A program made the translations under genes and the position numbers. 21,712 nt of DNA from Bacteroidales bacterium UBA1216 (lineage in GTDB: Bacteria > Bacteroidota > Bacteroidia > Bacteroidales > Paludibacteraceae): contig DBXI01000027.1 of the NCBI GenBank assembly GCA_002309255.1, forward strand, positions 1 to 21,712. The letters are read 5' to 3'. Shown piece by piece: positions 1-6,164 of the stretch (position 1 is its first letter; each line of letters begins with the position of its first letter). A model generated the notes under the pieces. It was not told where the DNA came from. It worked only from the letters and a program-made list of their open reading frames with translations, and searched no databases.

Positions 1-114
1 GAGCACCGTCCACATCTTCTCGTCCAATTCGCCCAGGTGGCGAAAATCTTCACCTTTCGCGATATGCACGCGGGTGTTACCACCGATGGTGGTGAATGTC
101 CATTTGTATGCCAT
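1..114 (-). CDS. Partial unknown protein (N-terminal 38 residues)
   Basis: A minus-strand gene starts with ATG at 112-114 and runs off the left edge, so only 38 codons are visible. The peptide begins MAYKWTFTTIGGNTRV and ends ELDEKMWTVL at the edge, with no signal peptide or membrane segment. The frame is open throughout. It lies 35 bases downstream of the nucleoside phosphorylase-like gene on the same strand, so the two may be one operon. The gap between them is almost filled by a four-copy heptamer tract. I do not recognise the family securely and give no function. Confidence 0.6.
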   Translation of the reverse strand, partial: MAYKWTFTTIGGNTRVHIAKGEDFRHLGELDEKMWTVL

Positions 115-118
115 ATGA

Positions 119-146
119 ATTCAAGATTTAAAATTCAAGATTAAAC
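119..146. repeat. Four-copy degenerate heptamer tract
   Basis: Read on the plus strand the units are ATTCAAG, ATTTAAA, ATTCAAG and ATTAAAC, four heptamers in 28 bases. The tract fills most of the gap between two minus-strand genes and ends 4 bases before the ATG of the downstream one, where a ribosome-binding region would lie. Confidence 0.75.
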
Positions 147-149
147 GAT

Positions 150-635
150 TTAGCGGGCTTCGACGCCGTTGGCGAGTTCGCGGTAGTCGTGCAGGGAGAG
201 GTTGTCGGAGACAATCTTGATTGCACTGACATGTGTGAAGCCTTGCGCGCAGATATATGCCAGCTCCATGTCGAAGACGCAGTCCTTGAACGGCGAAGCG
301 AGCACGAAGTCGGTGTTCGAATAGCAGACAGCCTGTATGGGGTTGAGTGCACGGAAGAACAGGTCTTCAACGGGTTGCAACATCAGCCTCGGCTCAGGAT
401 AGGTGACGTTAGGATGGTGCAGACGACTCTCGGTGACCTCCACAACGGCGCCGATAGGATATTCGGCACTACCCGCGTAGCCGATGTTGATGAGCTCCGT
501 ATCACGCGGCAGGTCGCGCAAGGAGCGTAATACGTTCAGGGCACCCACGCCGGTTACAAGGATGTTTGTCTCGCCCGGTAGGTATTGTTCTACAAGTTTG
601 CGTTCGCTGTCTTCTGCTATCAAAATAGTGCGCAT
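150..635 (-). CDS. Short nucleoside phosphorylase / nucleosidase-like protein
   Basis: A 161-residue protein of the purine nucleoside phosphorylase / methylthioadenosine-SAH nucleosidase type. Visible marks are an early glycine-rich strand (ILVTGVGALN, residues 25-34), ELINIGYAGS (47-56, like the family's NxGxAGG turn), FDMELAYI (121-128, matching the D-M-E motif whose Glu contacts the ribose) and KIVSDN (140-145, matching the family's SDxA motif). At 161 residues it is clearly shorter than the usual 220-240, and the canonical N-terminal start of the family is missing, so substrate and activity are uncertain. I chose the ATG at 633-635 because it lies about 28 bases downstream of a good promoter; the open frame extends further 5', but through the promoter. 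It probably heads an operon with the partial gene at 1-114. Confidence 0.7.
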   Translation of the reverse strand: MRTILIAEDSERKLVEQYLPGETNILVTGVGALNVLRSLRDLPRDTELINIGYAGSAEYPIGAVVEVTESRLHHPNVTYPEPRLMLQPVEDLFFRALNPIQAVCYSNTDFVLASPFKDCVFDMELAYICAQGFTHVSAIKIVSDNLSLHDYRELANGVEAR

Positions 636-662
636 AAGTATATGATTTTTGATTTTCGCCTG

Positions 663-694
663 CAAAGATACAAAAAAAAAATGATATTTGCAAA
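663..694 (-). promoter_or_regulatory. Bacteroidota promoter for the nucleoside phosphorylase-like gene
   Basis: On the minus strand a TTTG box (complement of 691-694) is followed by 20 bases and TATCTTTG (complement of 663-670). This matches the Bacteroidota -33/-7 consensus and gives a short leader to the ATG at 635. Confidence 0.8.
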
Positions 695-711
695 TTATTT
701 TGCATTTTATG

Positions 712-743
712 TTTGCATATATGAAAAAAAAGTTGTATCTTTG
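712..743 (+). promoter_or_regulatory. Bacteroidota promoter for the leucine-rich-repeat gene
   Basis: TTTG at 712-715, a 20-base spacer and TATCTTTG at 736-743, divergent from the promoter at 663-694 and with the same spacing. The leader to the ATG at 773 is short. Confidence 0.82.
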
Positions 744-772
744 CATCGTAAACCCACACAGAGACATCGCTC

Positions 773-2392
773 ATGAAACGAAACAGACGTTTTCTTCTTC
801 TCTTCACTATGCTTGTTGCGGTATATGCCCACAGCACCACATTCCTTGTAGACGGAGTATATTACCGGACGAAAGGCAGGCATTCGGTTGAGTTGGCAGG
901 ATTCGATACAATCGTATTTATTGACAATGTGCTTACTATCCATTCGGAAGTGGAATACAACGGTCATACATACCAAGTTGAACGCATAGGAGATGATGCA
1001 ATATGGAAGAAATCTAACAAGATCGTTCCGCGAAACGAAACCCTTTGTTTTAGTCCATATAATTGGTTTTTCGTTCAGCCCAATCCGGAGCTTTGTCGGC
1101 TTGTGATTGAGGAAGGCGTACGCTCCATCGGCAAAGGAGCTTTTCGCAAGATGAGCTGCTTACGCGAGGTGCAGTTGCCAGAAAGCTTGGAGAGCATAGG
1201 CGACGAGGCTTTCTGCGCCTGTTGGAGTCTGCAAGAGGTCAATCTGCCCGGACATTTGCGCAAGATTGGCAACAGGTGCTTCTGCACTTGCTCACTGTTG
1301 CGCATCAATCTGCCGGAGAGCCTTGAGTATATTGGTGAACGCGCATTTGGAGCGAATCCGCTGTTTTTGGGCGGGGAGGATTCGGACACTCCGGACACCT
1401 GGGAGATAGATTCTGTCGTGCAGCCATATGCCGACTGGTATATTCAAGCGCAAAAACGTTGGTGTCACAAGAGTGACGACCACTCCGTCACTATCTTTTT
1501 CAAAGGGGAAAAGACTACCTTGTTCATCCCCGCAAGCGTTACATTTATCGGTGACGGAGCTTTTACCGGCACATTGCTGCGCGGTTTTGAGGTGGCGGAT
1601 GCCAATCCGTCATATTGTGCCATTCAGGGAGTATTGTACAGCAAGGATACTACACTGCTTCACACCTACCCTCTTGAACGGGGCGAAAGAGCATTCACCA
1701 CTCCTGTTCAGGTCAGGCGGATTGCATCTTACGCGTTTGCTCCGTACTCGCTCATCGATGAGTATCAAGCCCCAGCACACTACTGCCTTTTGTTGAGCTC
1801 TTTGCGGGCACGTGTTCAAAATCCCGAAAGTTGTTTCTACTCAATCACCAGAAAGGAGCCGCGTCTGAGCAGACTGGATTTGACGGACGGAGTGAAAGAA
1901 ATAGGCTTTTTCGGTTTGCTTAACCTCGAGTTGGACACACTTGTTATTGGCAGAGGCATGAAAAATCTGGGCTGCACAAATGACGCCATAGCCGGTCTGT
2001 GTAGGGATATCATGTATATGACACCTGAACAGATCCGCAACAAACGCTCCGTCGTTTATAACACCAGCACTCTTGACATTGACGTAGACTTGTTCTTCGG
2101 CTGGCTGGAAGAAGGTCAGAGATATGTCCCGTCATTTGATAGTACGTATCTCCGTTGTGATCGGGAGAACTTCAGTTTTAACGAATGTTACTGTATCAAC
2201 TATACGCGCAAGCAGGGTATATACTACCTCTATGAGCAGAAAGGCAGGACAGAGTGTATCTGGACGGATGATTTTCAGCCTGTCACTCAATTGCCCGAAG
2301 GCGTTCTGACGGCTAATTTCGACAGAGTATTTAATAATTCATTAATCAACTATATCCTAAACGGCCATGACACCTATATCTCAATTTGGTGA
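773..2392 (+). CDS. Secreted BspA-like leucine-rich-repeat protein
   Basis: A 539-residue protein with an N-terminal signal peptide: MKRNRR, a hydrophobic stretch, then AHS. At about residues 100-195 it carries BspA/LRR_5-type repeats, recognisable by units such as SIGKGAFRKMSCLREVQLPESL, and another block lies at about 245-330 (IPASVTFIGDGAFTG). The remainder has weaker repeats (VKEIGFFGLLNLELDTLVI). Such proteins are exported and often surface-exposed, with roles in binding or adhesion; the specific ligand cannot be read. No type IX sorting domain or C-terminal anchor is evident. The final codons overlap the start of thiL by 26 bases in another frame. Codon use is AT-richer than that of the thiL and carboxyltransferase genes, suggesting a lineage-specific gene. 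Confidence 0.8.
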   Translation: MKRNRRFLLLFTMLVAVYAHSTTFLVDGVYYRTKGRHSVELAGFDTIVFIDNVLTIHSEVEYNGHTYQVERIGDDAIWKKSNKIVPRNETLCFSPYNWFFVQPNPELCRLVIEEGVRSIGKGAFRKMSCLREVQLPESLESIGDEAFCACWSLQEVNLPGHLRKIGNRCFCTCSLLRINLPESLEYIGERAFGANPLFLGGEDSDTPDTWEIDSVVQPYADWYIQAQKRWCHKSDDHSVTIFFKGEKTTLFIPASVTFIGDGAFTGTLLRGFEVADANPSYCAIQGVLYSKDTTLLHTYPLERGERAFTTPVQVRRIASYAFAPYSLIDEYQAPAHYCLLLSSLRARVQNPESCFYSITRKEPRLSRLDLTDGVKEIGFFGLLNLELDTLVIGRGMKNLGCTNDAIAGLCRDIMYMTPEQIRNKRSVVYNTSTLDIDVDLFFGWLEEGQRYVPSFDSTYLRCDRENFSFNECYCINYTRKQGIYYLYEQKGRTECIWTDDFQPVTQLPEGVLTANFDRVFNNSLINYILNGHDTYISIW

Positions 2393-3449
2393 GTTCGGTC
2401 TAATCCGTCACCTCACTCGCGATCTGAAGAGCGCCCAACCTTCCACCCTGTATGCCGTAGGCGATGATGCCGCCGTGCTCAATCATGAGGGCAAGCGGAC
2501 ATTGGTCACCACGGACCTGTTGCTGGAAGGCATTCATTTCAACCTGGAATATGTGCCGTTGCGCCACTTGGGCTACAAGTCGGTGGCAGTCAATGTGTCG
2601 GATATATGCGCCATGAACGGCACTCCGACGCAAATAACGGTCGGGCTAGGCGTGTCGGCGCGCTTCGGCGTGGAGGATCTGGAGGAGTTCTACGCAGGTG
2701 TGCGCGCGGCGTGTGAGCACTATAATATAGACATTGTCGGCGGCGACACCTGCGCGAGCATGAACGGTCTGACGATCGCAATCACCTGTCTGGGTGTAGC
2801 CGAGGAGAAAGACATCGTCTATCGCAACGGCGCCAAGGTGAACGACCTCATCTGCGTCACGGGCAATCTGGGTTCGGCCTATCTGGGTCTGCAACTACTG
2901 GAACGCGAACTGCAGGTGTTCCGGGCGACACAGCACGACAACCTGGGCAAAGCAACGGAGCATAACGAGTCTATCCACGAGAAGTTCGAAGGCCGCGAGT
3001 ATCTGCTGGAGCGCCAGCTGCGTCCGGATGCACGCGTGGATATCATTGAGGCGCTGCGTAAAGCCGGCATCAAACCGACGGCGATGATGGATGTGTCGGA
3101 CGGATTGTCGTCGGAGCTCTTCCATATCTGCACGCAGTCGAAGGTCGGATGCGACATCTACGAGGACAAGCTGCCTATTGACTATCAAGCCGCAGCGCTG
3201 GCCGAGGAGATGAACCTGAACATCGTGACCTGCGCGCTGAACGGCGGCGAGGACTACGAGCTGCTCTTCACCTGCGATATACATGACTACGAGAAACTTG
3301 TGCCGCTGGATGATGTATATATCATCGGCCACGTGACCGCCGCCGAATACGAGTCCGGCAAATCCGATCAGCCCGCCAACCTGCGTCTTATTCCGCGCAA
3401 CGGCGACCCGATGCCGCTCACCGCACAGGGTTGGAACGCATTTGCGTAA
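2367..3449 (+). CDS. thiL: Thiamine-monophosphate kinase
   Basis: ThiL phosphorylates thiamine monophosphate with ATP to give thiamine diphosphate, the last step of cofactor synthesis, in the cytoplasm. The 360-residue protein has the family motifs in order: SQFGEFGLI (5-13), GDDAAV (32-37) for Mg/ATP binding, TTDLLLEGIHF (48-58), VNVSDICAMNG (about 75-85), GGDT, DVSDGLSSE and GGEDYELLFT near the C-terminus. Length is near the usual 320-345. The start is fixed by the motif so close to the N-terminus, which means the gene begins inside the last codons of the upstream leucine-rich-repeat gene. It has no visible promoter or TPP riboswitch of its own, so it is probably read from 712-743. A hairpin with a T-rich tail follows. 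Confidence 0.95.
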   Translation: MTPISQFGEFGLIRHLTRDLKSAQPSTLYAVGDDAAVLNHEGKRTLVTTDLLLEGIHFNLEYVPLRHLGYKSVAVNVSDICAMNGTPTQITVGLGVSARFGVEDLEEFYAGVRAACEHYNIDIVGGDTCASMNGLTIAITCLGVAEEKDIVYRNGAKVNDLICVTGNLGSAYLGLQLLERELQVFRATQHDNLGKATEHNESIHEKFEGREYLLERQLRPDARVDIIEALRKAGIKPTAMMDVSDGLSSELFHICTQSKVGCDIYEDKLPIDYQAAALAEEMNLNIVTCALNGGEDYELLFTCDIHDYEKLVPLDDVYIIGHVTAAEYESGKSDQPANLRLIPRNGDPMPLTAQGWNAFA

Positions 3450-3460
3450 GTGAGTAACGA

Positions 3461-3494
3461 GGGGGCGTGTCGGTTTTGACACGCCCTCTTGTTT
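3461..3494 (+). terminator. Terminator after thiL
   Basis: GGGCGTGTC (3463-3471) pairs with GACACGCCC (3478-3486) across a six-base loop, followed by the T-rich TCTTGTTT. It lies 13 bases after the thiL stop codon. Confidence 0.8.
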
Positions 3495-3608
3495 AACCGC
3501 AATTTGGTGCAAATTAGCACTAAAATACGAATAATTGGCATCTGCAATCAAAATTCTTGCAGAAAATTTTTCAGATTTTCTGGGCGGATAGCGGCGTTTT
3601 TTGCGGAA

Positions 3609-4046
3609 TTACTGCTTCAATTCCTGGTATTTCATGGCGCGGACGAAGTTGTCGAAGCGGTGGTAGCGTTTGAGTTTGCCGTCGCGTCCGAGAGGTGCCA
3701 TCGGGTCGGGTTTCTTGCGCAGTTGCGCTTGGAAACGCTGCCTGTAGGCATCAATCTCGGCGAGTTGTTGTTCCGTGGGGGTGGCATCGGGTTTGAGTGC
3801 GGCAAGCAGGGCGGTTGTCTGACGTGCCGCTTCGGCAAAGTGCTGCAAGTGCGCCAATTCGGCTCCTTGTGGCGGAGTGTTTTTGTAATTGCGCGGATGG
3901 GCAACCATATAGCCTTCCGTCTTGCAGGTGAATGTGACGATGCCGTTTATGTCGCGCAGATGTTTCTGGCGTTGGATGAACTTGTGATCGCTGTCCAGAG
4001 CGCCTGTCATGCCCTCGACAGGGATGTTGTAAGATATTTTAGCCAT
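3609..4046 (-). CDS. Unknown small cytoplasmic protein
   Basis: A 145-residue protein starting MAKISYNIPVEGMTGAL. It is polar and basic, has no signal peptide or membrane span, and carries a central Ala/Gln-rich, probably helical stretch (about residues 65-110). It ends with a block that looks conserved, RYHRFDNFVRAMKYQELK. I do not recognise a characterised family. The start is the ATG at 4044-4046; the leader is AT-rich with no clear Shine-Dalgarno, and a perfect 8+8 palindrome (4064-4083) lies 17 bases upstream. It converges on thiL. The long opposing frame on the plus strand has no protein-like features. Confidence 0.65.
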   Translation of the reverse strand: MAKISYNIPVEGMTGALDSDHKFIQRQKHLRDINGIVTFTCKTEGYMVAHPRNYKNTPPQGAELAHLQHFAEAARQTTALLAALKPDATPTEQQLAEIDAYRQRFQAQLRKKPDPMAPLGRDGKLKRYHRFDNFVRAMKYQELKQ

Positions 4047-4063
4047 ATTATGAGGTATTTGGG

Positions 4064-4083
4064 ATCAGCCAAACATGGCTGAT
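4064..4083. repeat. Palindrome ATCAGCCA-N4-TGGCTGAT, copy 1
   Basis: Eight-base arms are perfectly complementary around the spacer AACA. The element ends 17 bases before the start codon of the small minus-strand gene. The same arms recur at 8359-8378 and 17490-17509. Confidence 0.85.
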
Positions 4084-4140
4084 AGATACTTGCCGGATAT
4101 AAGGGAAGTCCGCAATAATCGTGTATTTGTCTGGTTAATC

Positions 4141-4190
4141 ACATACTAATCACCTACTAATAATATACTAATTACATACTAATCTCATAC
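4141..4190. repeat. 11-bp tandem repeat, four copies
   Basis: Four consecutive 11-mers (4141, 4152, 4163 and 4174) share the core TACTAAT: ACATACTAATC, ACCTACTAATA, ATATACTAATT, ACATACTAATC. A partial unit follows to 4190. The period is close to one helical turn, so the cores face the same side of the DNA. Confidence 0.85.
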
Positions 4191-4389
4191 AACAATTAGG
4201 TGAAAGTATCGGTAGAAGATGTACAAAAACTGTGCCAAACAGGAGGGTGTGTCAAAAATTGAAAATTTTTATTTATAAGTCAAAAAAAGCCCAAAAACAT
4301 CCAAAAAATATTCTTTTTTTGAATCTATTACCCAAAATTTTTTTTTGTCAACAATTAAAGACAATTGACAACAATTTTTGTAACAGAAT

Positions 4390-4421
4390 AAGGAGGTGTG
4401 CCAATTATGACACACCTCCTT
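4390..4421. terminator. Perfect 11-bp hairpin, probable terminator
   Basis: AAGGAGGTGTG (4390-4400) pairs with CACACCTCCTT (4411-4421) across a ten-base loop. The right arm could instead pair with AGGAGGGTGTGTCA at 4241-4254, which matches it nearly perfectly in reverse. No strong T-run follows, so termination is only a likely role. Confidence 0.5.
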
Positions 4422-4458
4422 GGGGAATAGATCACCCTAATTTAGTCGATGGATACTA

Positions 4459-4512
4459 TCAGCGAAGCTCCTGCCCGTGGACGGTGTAGGTTTTGCCGTC
4501 GCGGAGGATCAA
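4459..4512 (-). pseudogene. C-terminal tail fragment of a secreted protein
   Basis: Seventeen codons read LILRDGKTYTVHGQELR followed by TGA (complement of 4459-4461). This resembles the tail of the intact secreted OB-fold protein at 14424-16316 (IYILRNGVRYNVQGQ). Upstream the frame loses sense and hits a stop within a few codons, so only the end of a gene is left. Confidence 0.6.
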
Positions 4513-4557
4513 GGAACAAAGGGAAAATTAGCCCTAAAGGGCACGATTATTTCTATA

Positions 4558-4632
4558 CTAACGCACTAAACGGACAGGTCGACCGCCGCAGCGATAGCCT
4601 GGTCCCTGCTCTAAGTTGGCTCCGAATTCGCC
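4558..4632 (-). pseudogene. C-terminal fragment of an SVRLVR-type lipoprotein
   Basis: A frame on the minus strand ends GYRCGGRPVRLVR and then TAG. The intact lipoprotein at 20670-21491 ends GLSVRLVR, so this looks like the last residues of a paralogue. It overlaps in another frame the truncated signal-peptide frame at 4611-4685. Confidence 0.5.
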
Positions 4633-4685
4633 ATCATCGTCACCGCCCATAGCAGCAACGGCAGAAAGAAAAGTGTCTTTTTCAT
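4611..4685 (-). pseudogene. Orphan signal peptide of a decayed secreted protein
   Basis: The frame reads MKKTLFFLPLLLWAVTMMAN, then SEPT and a stop. Lysines followed by a long hydrophobic run make a typical Bacteroidota signal peptide, but no mature protein follows. The C-terminal remnants at 4558-4632 and 4459-4512 lie just downstream on the same strand. A deletion that removed the body of a secreted protein gene is the simplest reading. Confidence 0.6.
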
Positions 4686-4740
4686 ATTTTGACAAGTTAG
4701 TTGATTTATAAACAATGACAAACGTGAGCCAACAGCTATT

Positions 4741-4860
4741 GGTTCATTCAGGCTACCACACCCTTGGTTTCCAATATATGCAGAAAGCCCACGCATTTGC
4801 GTGAGCGTTTCGCCTATTCTCGGAAAACCAATATTCAAATGTGGTAGATTGAATGAATCC
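4741..4860. repeat. 120-bp nested inverted repeat, possible structured leader
   Basis: Five nested pairings share one centre: TTCATTCA (4743-4750) with TGAATGAA (4850-4857); CTACCACA (4753-4760) with TGTGGTAG (4840-4847); TTGGTTTCC (4764-4772) with GGAAAACCAA (4822-4831, one bulge); GAAAGC (4783-4788) with 4805-4811 (one bulge); CACGCA (4790-4795) with TGCGTG (4798-4803). On the minus strand it would be a leader ending about 55 bases before the orphan signal peptide. Confidence 0.65.
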
Positions 4861-4920
4861 TCAAATAAAGCAAACGCTTAATAATGTTTATGTCACCGCT
4901 TTATTTCGCTGTCGGTGCCA

Positions 4921-4952
4921 GCGGTCGCAATTAACCTTGCGGCGGGGTGTTA
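4921..4952 (-). repeat. Dispersed repeat after a stop codon, copy 1
   Basis: On the minus strand TAACACCCCGCCGC, then AA, then GGTTAATTGCG. The same two blocks without the AA occur at 20278-20306 on the plus strand. In both places the leading TAA is the stop codon of the preceding frame. Confidence 0.7.
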
Positions 4953-4991
4953 TGATAACTCTTTAATGTATGCTTCAATCTGCGGGTTTTG
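4950..4991 (-). pseudogene. C-terminal fragment of an unidentified protein
   Basis: A minus-strand frame reads QNPQIEAYIKELS and then TAA (complement of 4950-4952), exactly before the shared repeat at 4921-4952. It lies downstream of the decayed nucleotidyltransferase gene, where a HEPN partner gene often sits. The fragment is too short to identify. Confidence 0.35.
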
Positions 4992-5002
4992 GAGGGGGGG
5001 GG

Positions 5003-5287
5003 CTAATGAGCTCTCTCCTACAATAGGATTTTATCATGATCTACATACGGACGGGCAAAGCTCATCAAGCCGTCCTCGGAAACCAAATCGACTTTGCGAC
5101 CAAGTCTGTCTTCCAGATCGCACATCATACCAAAGTATTTAAGACCTATAATAGGTCGCGAATAATCCAGCGAAACCAGCAAATAGACATCGCTGTCCGG
5201 ACGCTCATCGCCACGGGCACACGAGCCGAACAAGTAGGCTCGCTCGACAGGCTGAGTAGCAAAATACGCATGTATCTTAGGAATCAT
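5003..5287 (-). pseudogene. Decaying minimal nucleotidyltransferase (MNT-like)
   Basis: The 89-codon frame (5018-5287) is a small NTP-transferase domain protein of the MNT type, often the antitoxin partner of a HEPN toxin. It shows YLFGSCARGDERPDSDVYLLV (residues 18-38): the GS of the nucleotide loop (21-22), ten residues, then D33-V-Y35. The family motif is GS-x10-DxD, so the second Asp is replaced by Tyr. The third acidic residue (KVDLV) is kept. The frame stops at a TAG (complement of 5018-5020), but continuing past it gives ERAH and another stop at 5003-5005; the family typically ends in a YER-like tail, so the TAG probably replaced a Tyr codon. No intact HEPN gene is adjacent. Both changes suggest an inactive relic. 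Confidence 0.7.
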
Positions 5288-5351
5288 GGCTTGTACTTCA
5301 GGACTGGGCGTAAAAGCATTTACGATTTAGTTATTTACAAATTTCTGAACG

Positions 5352-5382
5352 CAAAGATACGAAAAAAAATGACATTTGCAAA
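5352..5382 (-). promoter_or_regulatory. Bacteroidota promoter for the nucleotidyltransferase gene
   Basis: On the minus strand a TTTG box (complement of 5379-5382), a 19-base spacer and TATCTTTG (complement of 5352-5359). The promoter is intact although the gene downstream looks damaged. Confidence 0.78.
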
Positions 5383-5418
5383 TAAATATTGAGAAAATGA
5401 AAGAAAATATCAAAAAGA

Positions 5419-5450
5419 CTTGCAAATGTCAAATATTTTTTGTAACTTTG
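5419..5450 (+). promoter_or_regulatory. Promoter for the zeta-like kinase operon
   Basis: CTTG (5419-5422, one mismatch to TTTG), 20 bases, then TAACTTTG (5443-5450). Divergent from 5352-5382. It leaves a leader of about 120 bases that contains a long direct repeat. Confidence 0.7.
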
Positions 5451-5489
5451 TAGGCTTTTTGAGTTTGATGGGTGCGGAAGGGGGATTTT

Positions 5490-5562
5490 GGGAGTTCGGA
5501 TCTCACGGATTAGCACGGAAGAAAGTTAATTGGGAGTACGGATCTCTCGGATTAGCACGGAA
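5490..5562. repeat. Direct repeat of 31 bp in the kinase leader
   Basis: Copies at 5490-5520 and 5532-5562 differ at two positions and are offset by 42 bases. Each contains CGGATCTC, CGGATTAG and CACGGAA, the same word family as the repeats at 6327-6413 on the other side of the kinase operon. Confidence 0.8.
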
Positions 5563-5573
5563 AGAGGATCAAT

Positions 5574-6164
5574 ATGGTAGCAAGGGAGATGCGACAAGCG
5601 AATCTGTATATCATAGCAGGGCCTAATGGTGCAGGAAAGACAACAGCTTCATTCGGTCTGCTACCCAATGTGTTGCGTTGTCCGAACTTCGTGAATGCCG
5701 ATGAGATAGCGCGCGGGCTGTCGCCTTTTGAGCCCTCAGCGGTGGCTGTTCTGGCGGGGCGGATTATGTTGCAACGCATCGACGAACTGCTGCAACAGCA
5801 CGCGGATTTAGCGATAGAGACCACGCTTGCAACACGATCCTATGTGCGTCTGGTGCATCGCGCACAGGAGTTAGGATATAGGGTGCAGTTGCTGTTCTTC
5901 TATCTGGAGAGCGAGGAGCATGCCATCGAACGGGTAGCGCAGCGCGTGAGCAACGGCGGACACGACATCCCCGAAGCGGATATCCGCAGGCGGTTCAAGC
6001 GAGGCATATATAACTTGCTGAAACTGTATCTGCCCATCTGCGACAGCACACTGGTGTTCAACAACACACATGGCGAGGCAATCTTTGTGGCAGATCATGA
6101 GATATCGGAAGATATAGTAATATACAGAACAGACATGTGGAACCAACTCACACAATTGATATGA
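5574..6164 (+). CDS. Zeta-toxin-like P-loop kinase
   Basis: A 196-residue P-loop protein of the zeta toxin / AAA_33 type. GPNGAGKTT (16-24) is the Walker A loop. NADEIARGLSP (41-51) matches the segment with the catalytic Asp of zeta kinases, ETTLATRSY (82-90) the substrate-contact strand, and DIRRRFKRGIYN (about 136-147) the arginine-rich lid. Zeta toxins phosphorylate UDP-N-acetylglucosamine and block wall synthesis, but many chromosomal relatives have no proven substrate. The ATG at 5574 has AGAGGA five bases upstream and is preferred over the Met codon at 5589. The stop overlaps the next ATG as ATGA (6161-6164), implying translational coupling to a 50-residue gene. Confidence 0.8.
   Translation: MVAREMRQANLYIIAGPNGAGKTTASFGLLPNVLRCPNFVNADEIARGLSPFEPSAVAVLAGRIMLQRIDELLQQHADLAIETTLATRSYVRLVHRAQELGYRVQLLFFYLESEEHAIERVAQRVSNGGHDIPEADIRRRFKRGIYNLLKLYLPICDSTLVFNNTHGEAIFVADHEISEDIVIYRTDMWNQLTQLI

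Larger units (their letters stand above)
4047..5002. other. Gene-poor, repeat-rich region with decayed genes
   Basis: About 950 bases without an intact gene. From left to right: a palindrome (4064-4083), an 11-bp tandem repeat (4141-4190), a very AT-rich stretch (about 4250-4390) ending in a hairpin (4390-4421), three fragments of secreted-protein genes on the minus strand (4459-4685), a long nested inverted repeat (4741-4860), a repeat shared with 20278-20306 (4921-4952), a C-terminal coding fragment (4950-4991) and a run of nine G (4994-5002). The open frame at 4232-4489 is low-complexity and not considered a gene. Confidence 0.7.

Noticed and set aside
2300..2370. TPP riboswitch before thiL
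   Set aside because: The upstream sequence is coding and lacks the conserved TPP-aptamer elements.
3489..4082. A 197-codon plus-strand frame opposite the small unknown gene
   Set aside because: It starts inside the thiL terminator tail, and its sequence looks like reverse-strand noise. The minus-strand frame has a more natural composition and a clean start.
4141..4190. CRISPR array
   Set aside because: Units are 11 bases and directly adjacent, with no spacers and no cas genes.
4232..4489. A plus-strand open frame in the AT-rich region
   Set aside because: Lys/Phe/Ile-rich low-complexity translation that runs through a hairpin and an antisense gene fragment; no start context.
4741..4860. 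Integron attC site or transposon end
   Set aside because: No matching core sites at the ends, no target-site duplication and no integrase or transposase nearby.
4950..4991. HEPN toxin gene partnered with the nucleotidyltransferase
   Set aside because: Only about 13 residues of a C-terminus are readable and they carry no HEPN catalytic motif; kept only as an unidentified fragment.
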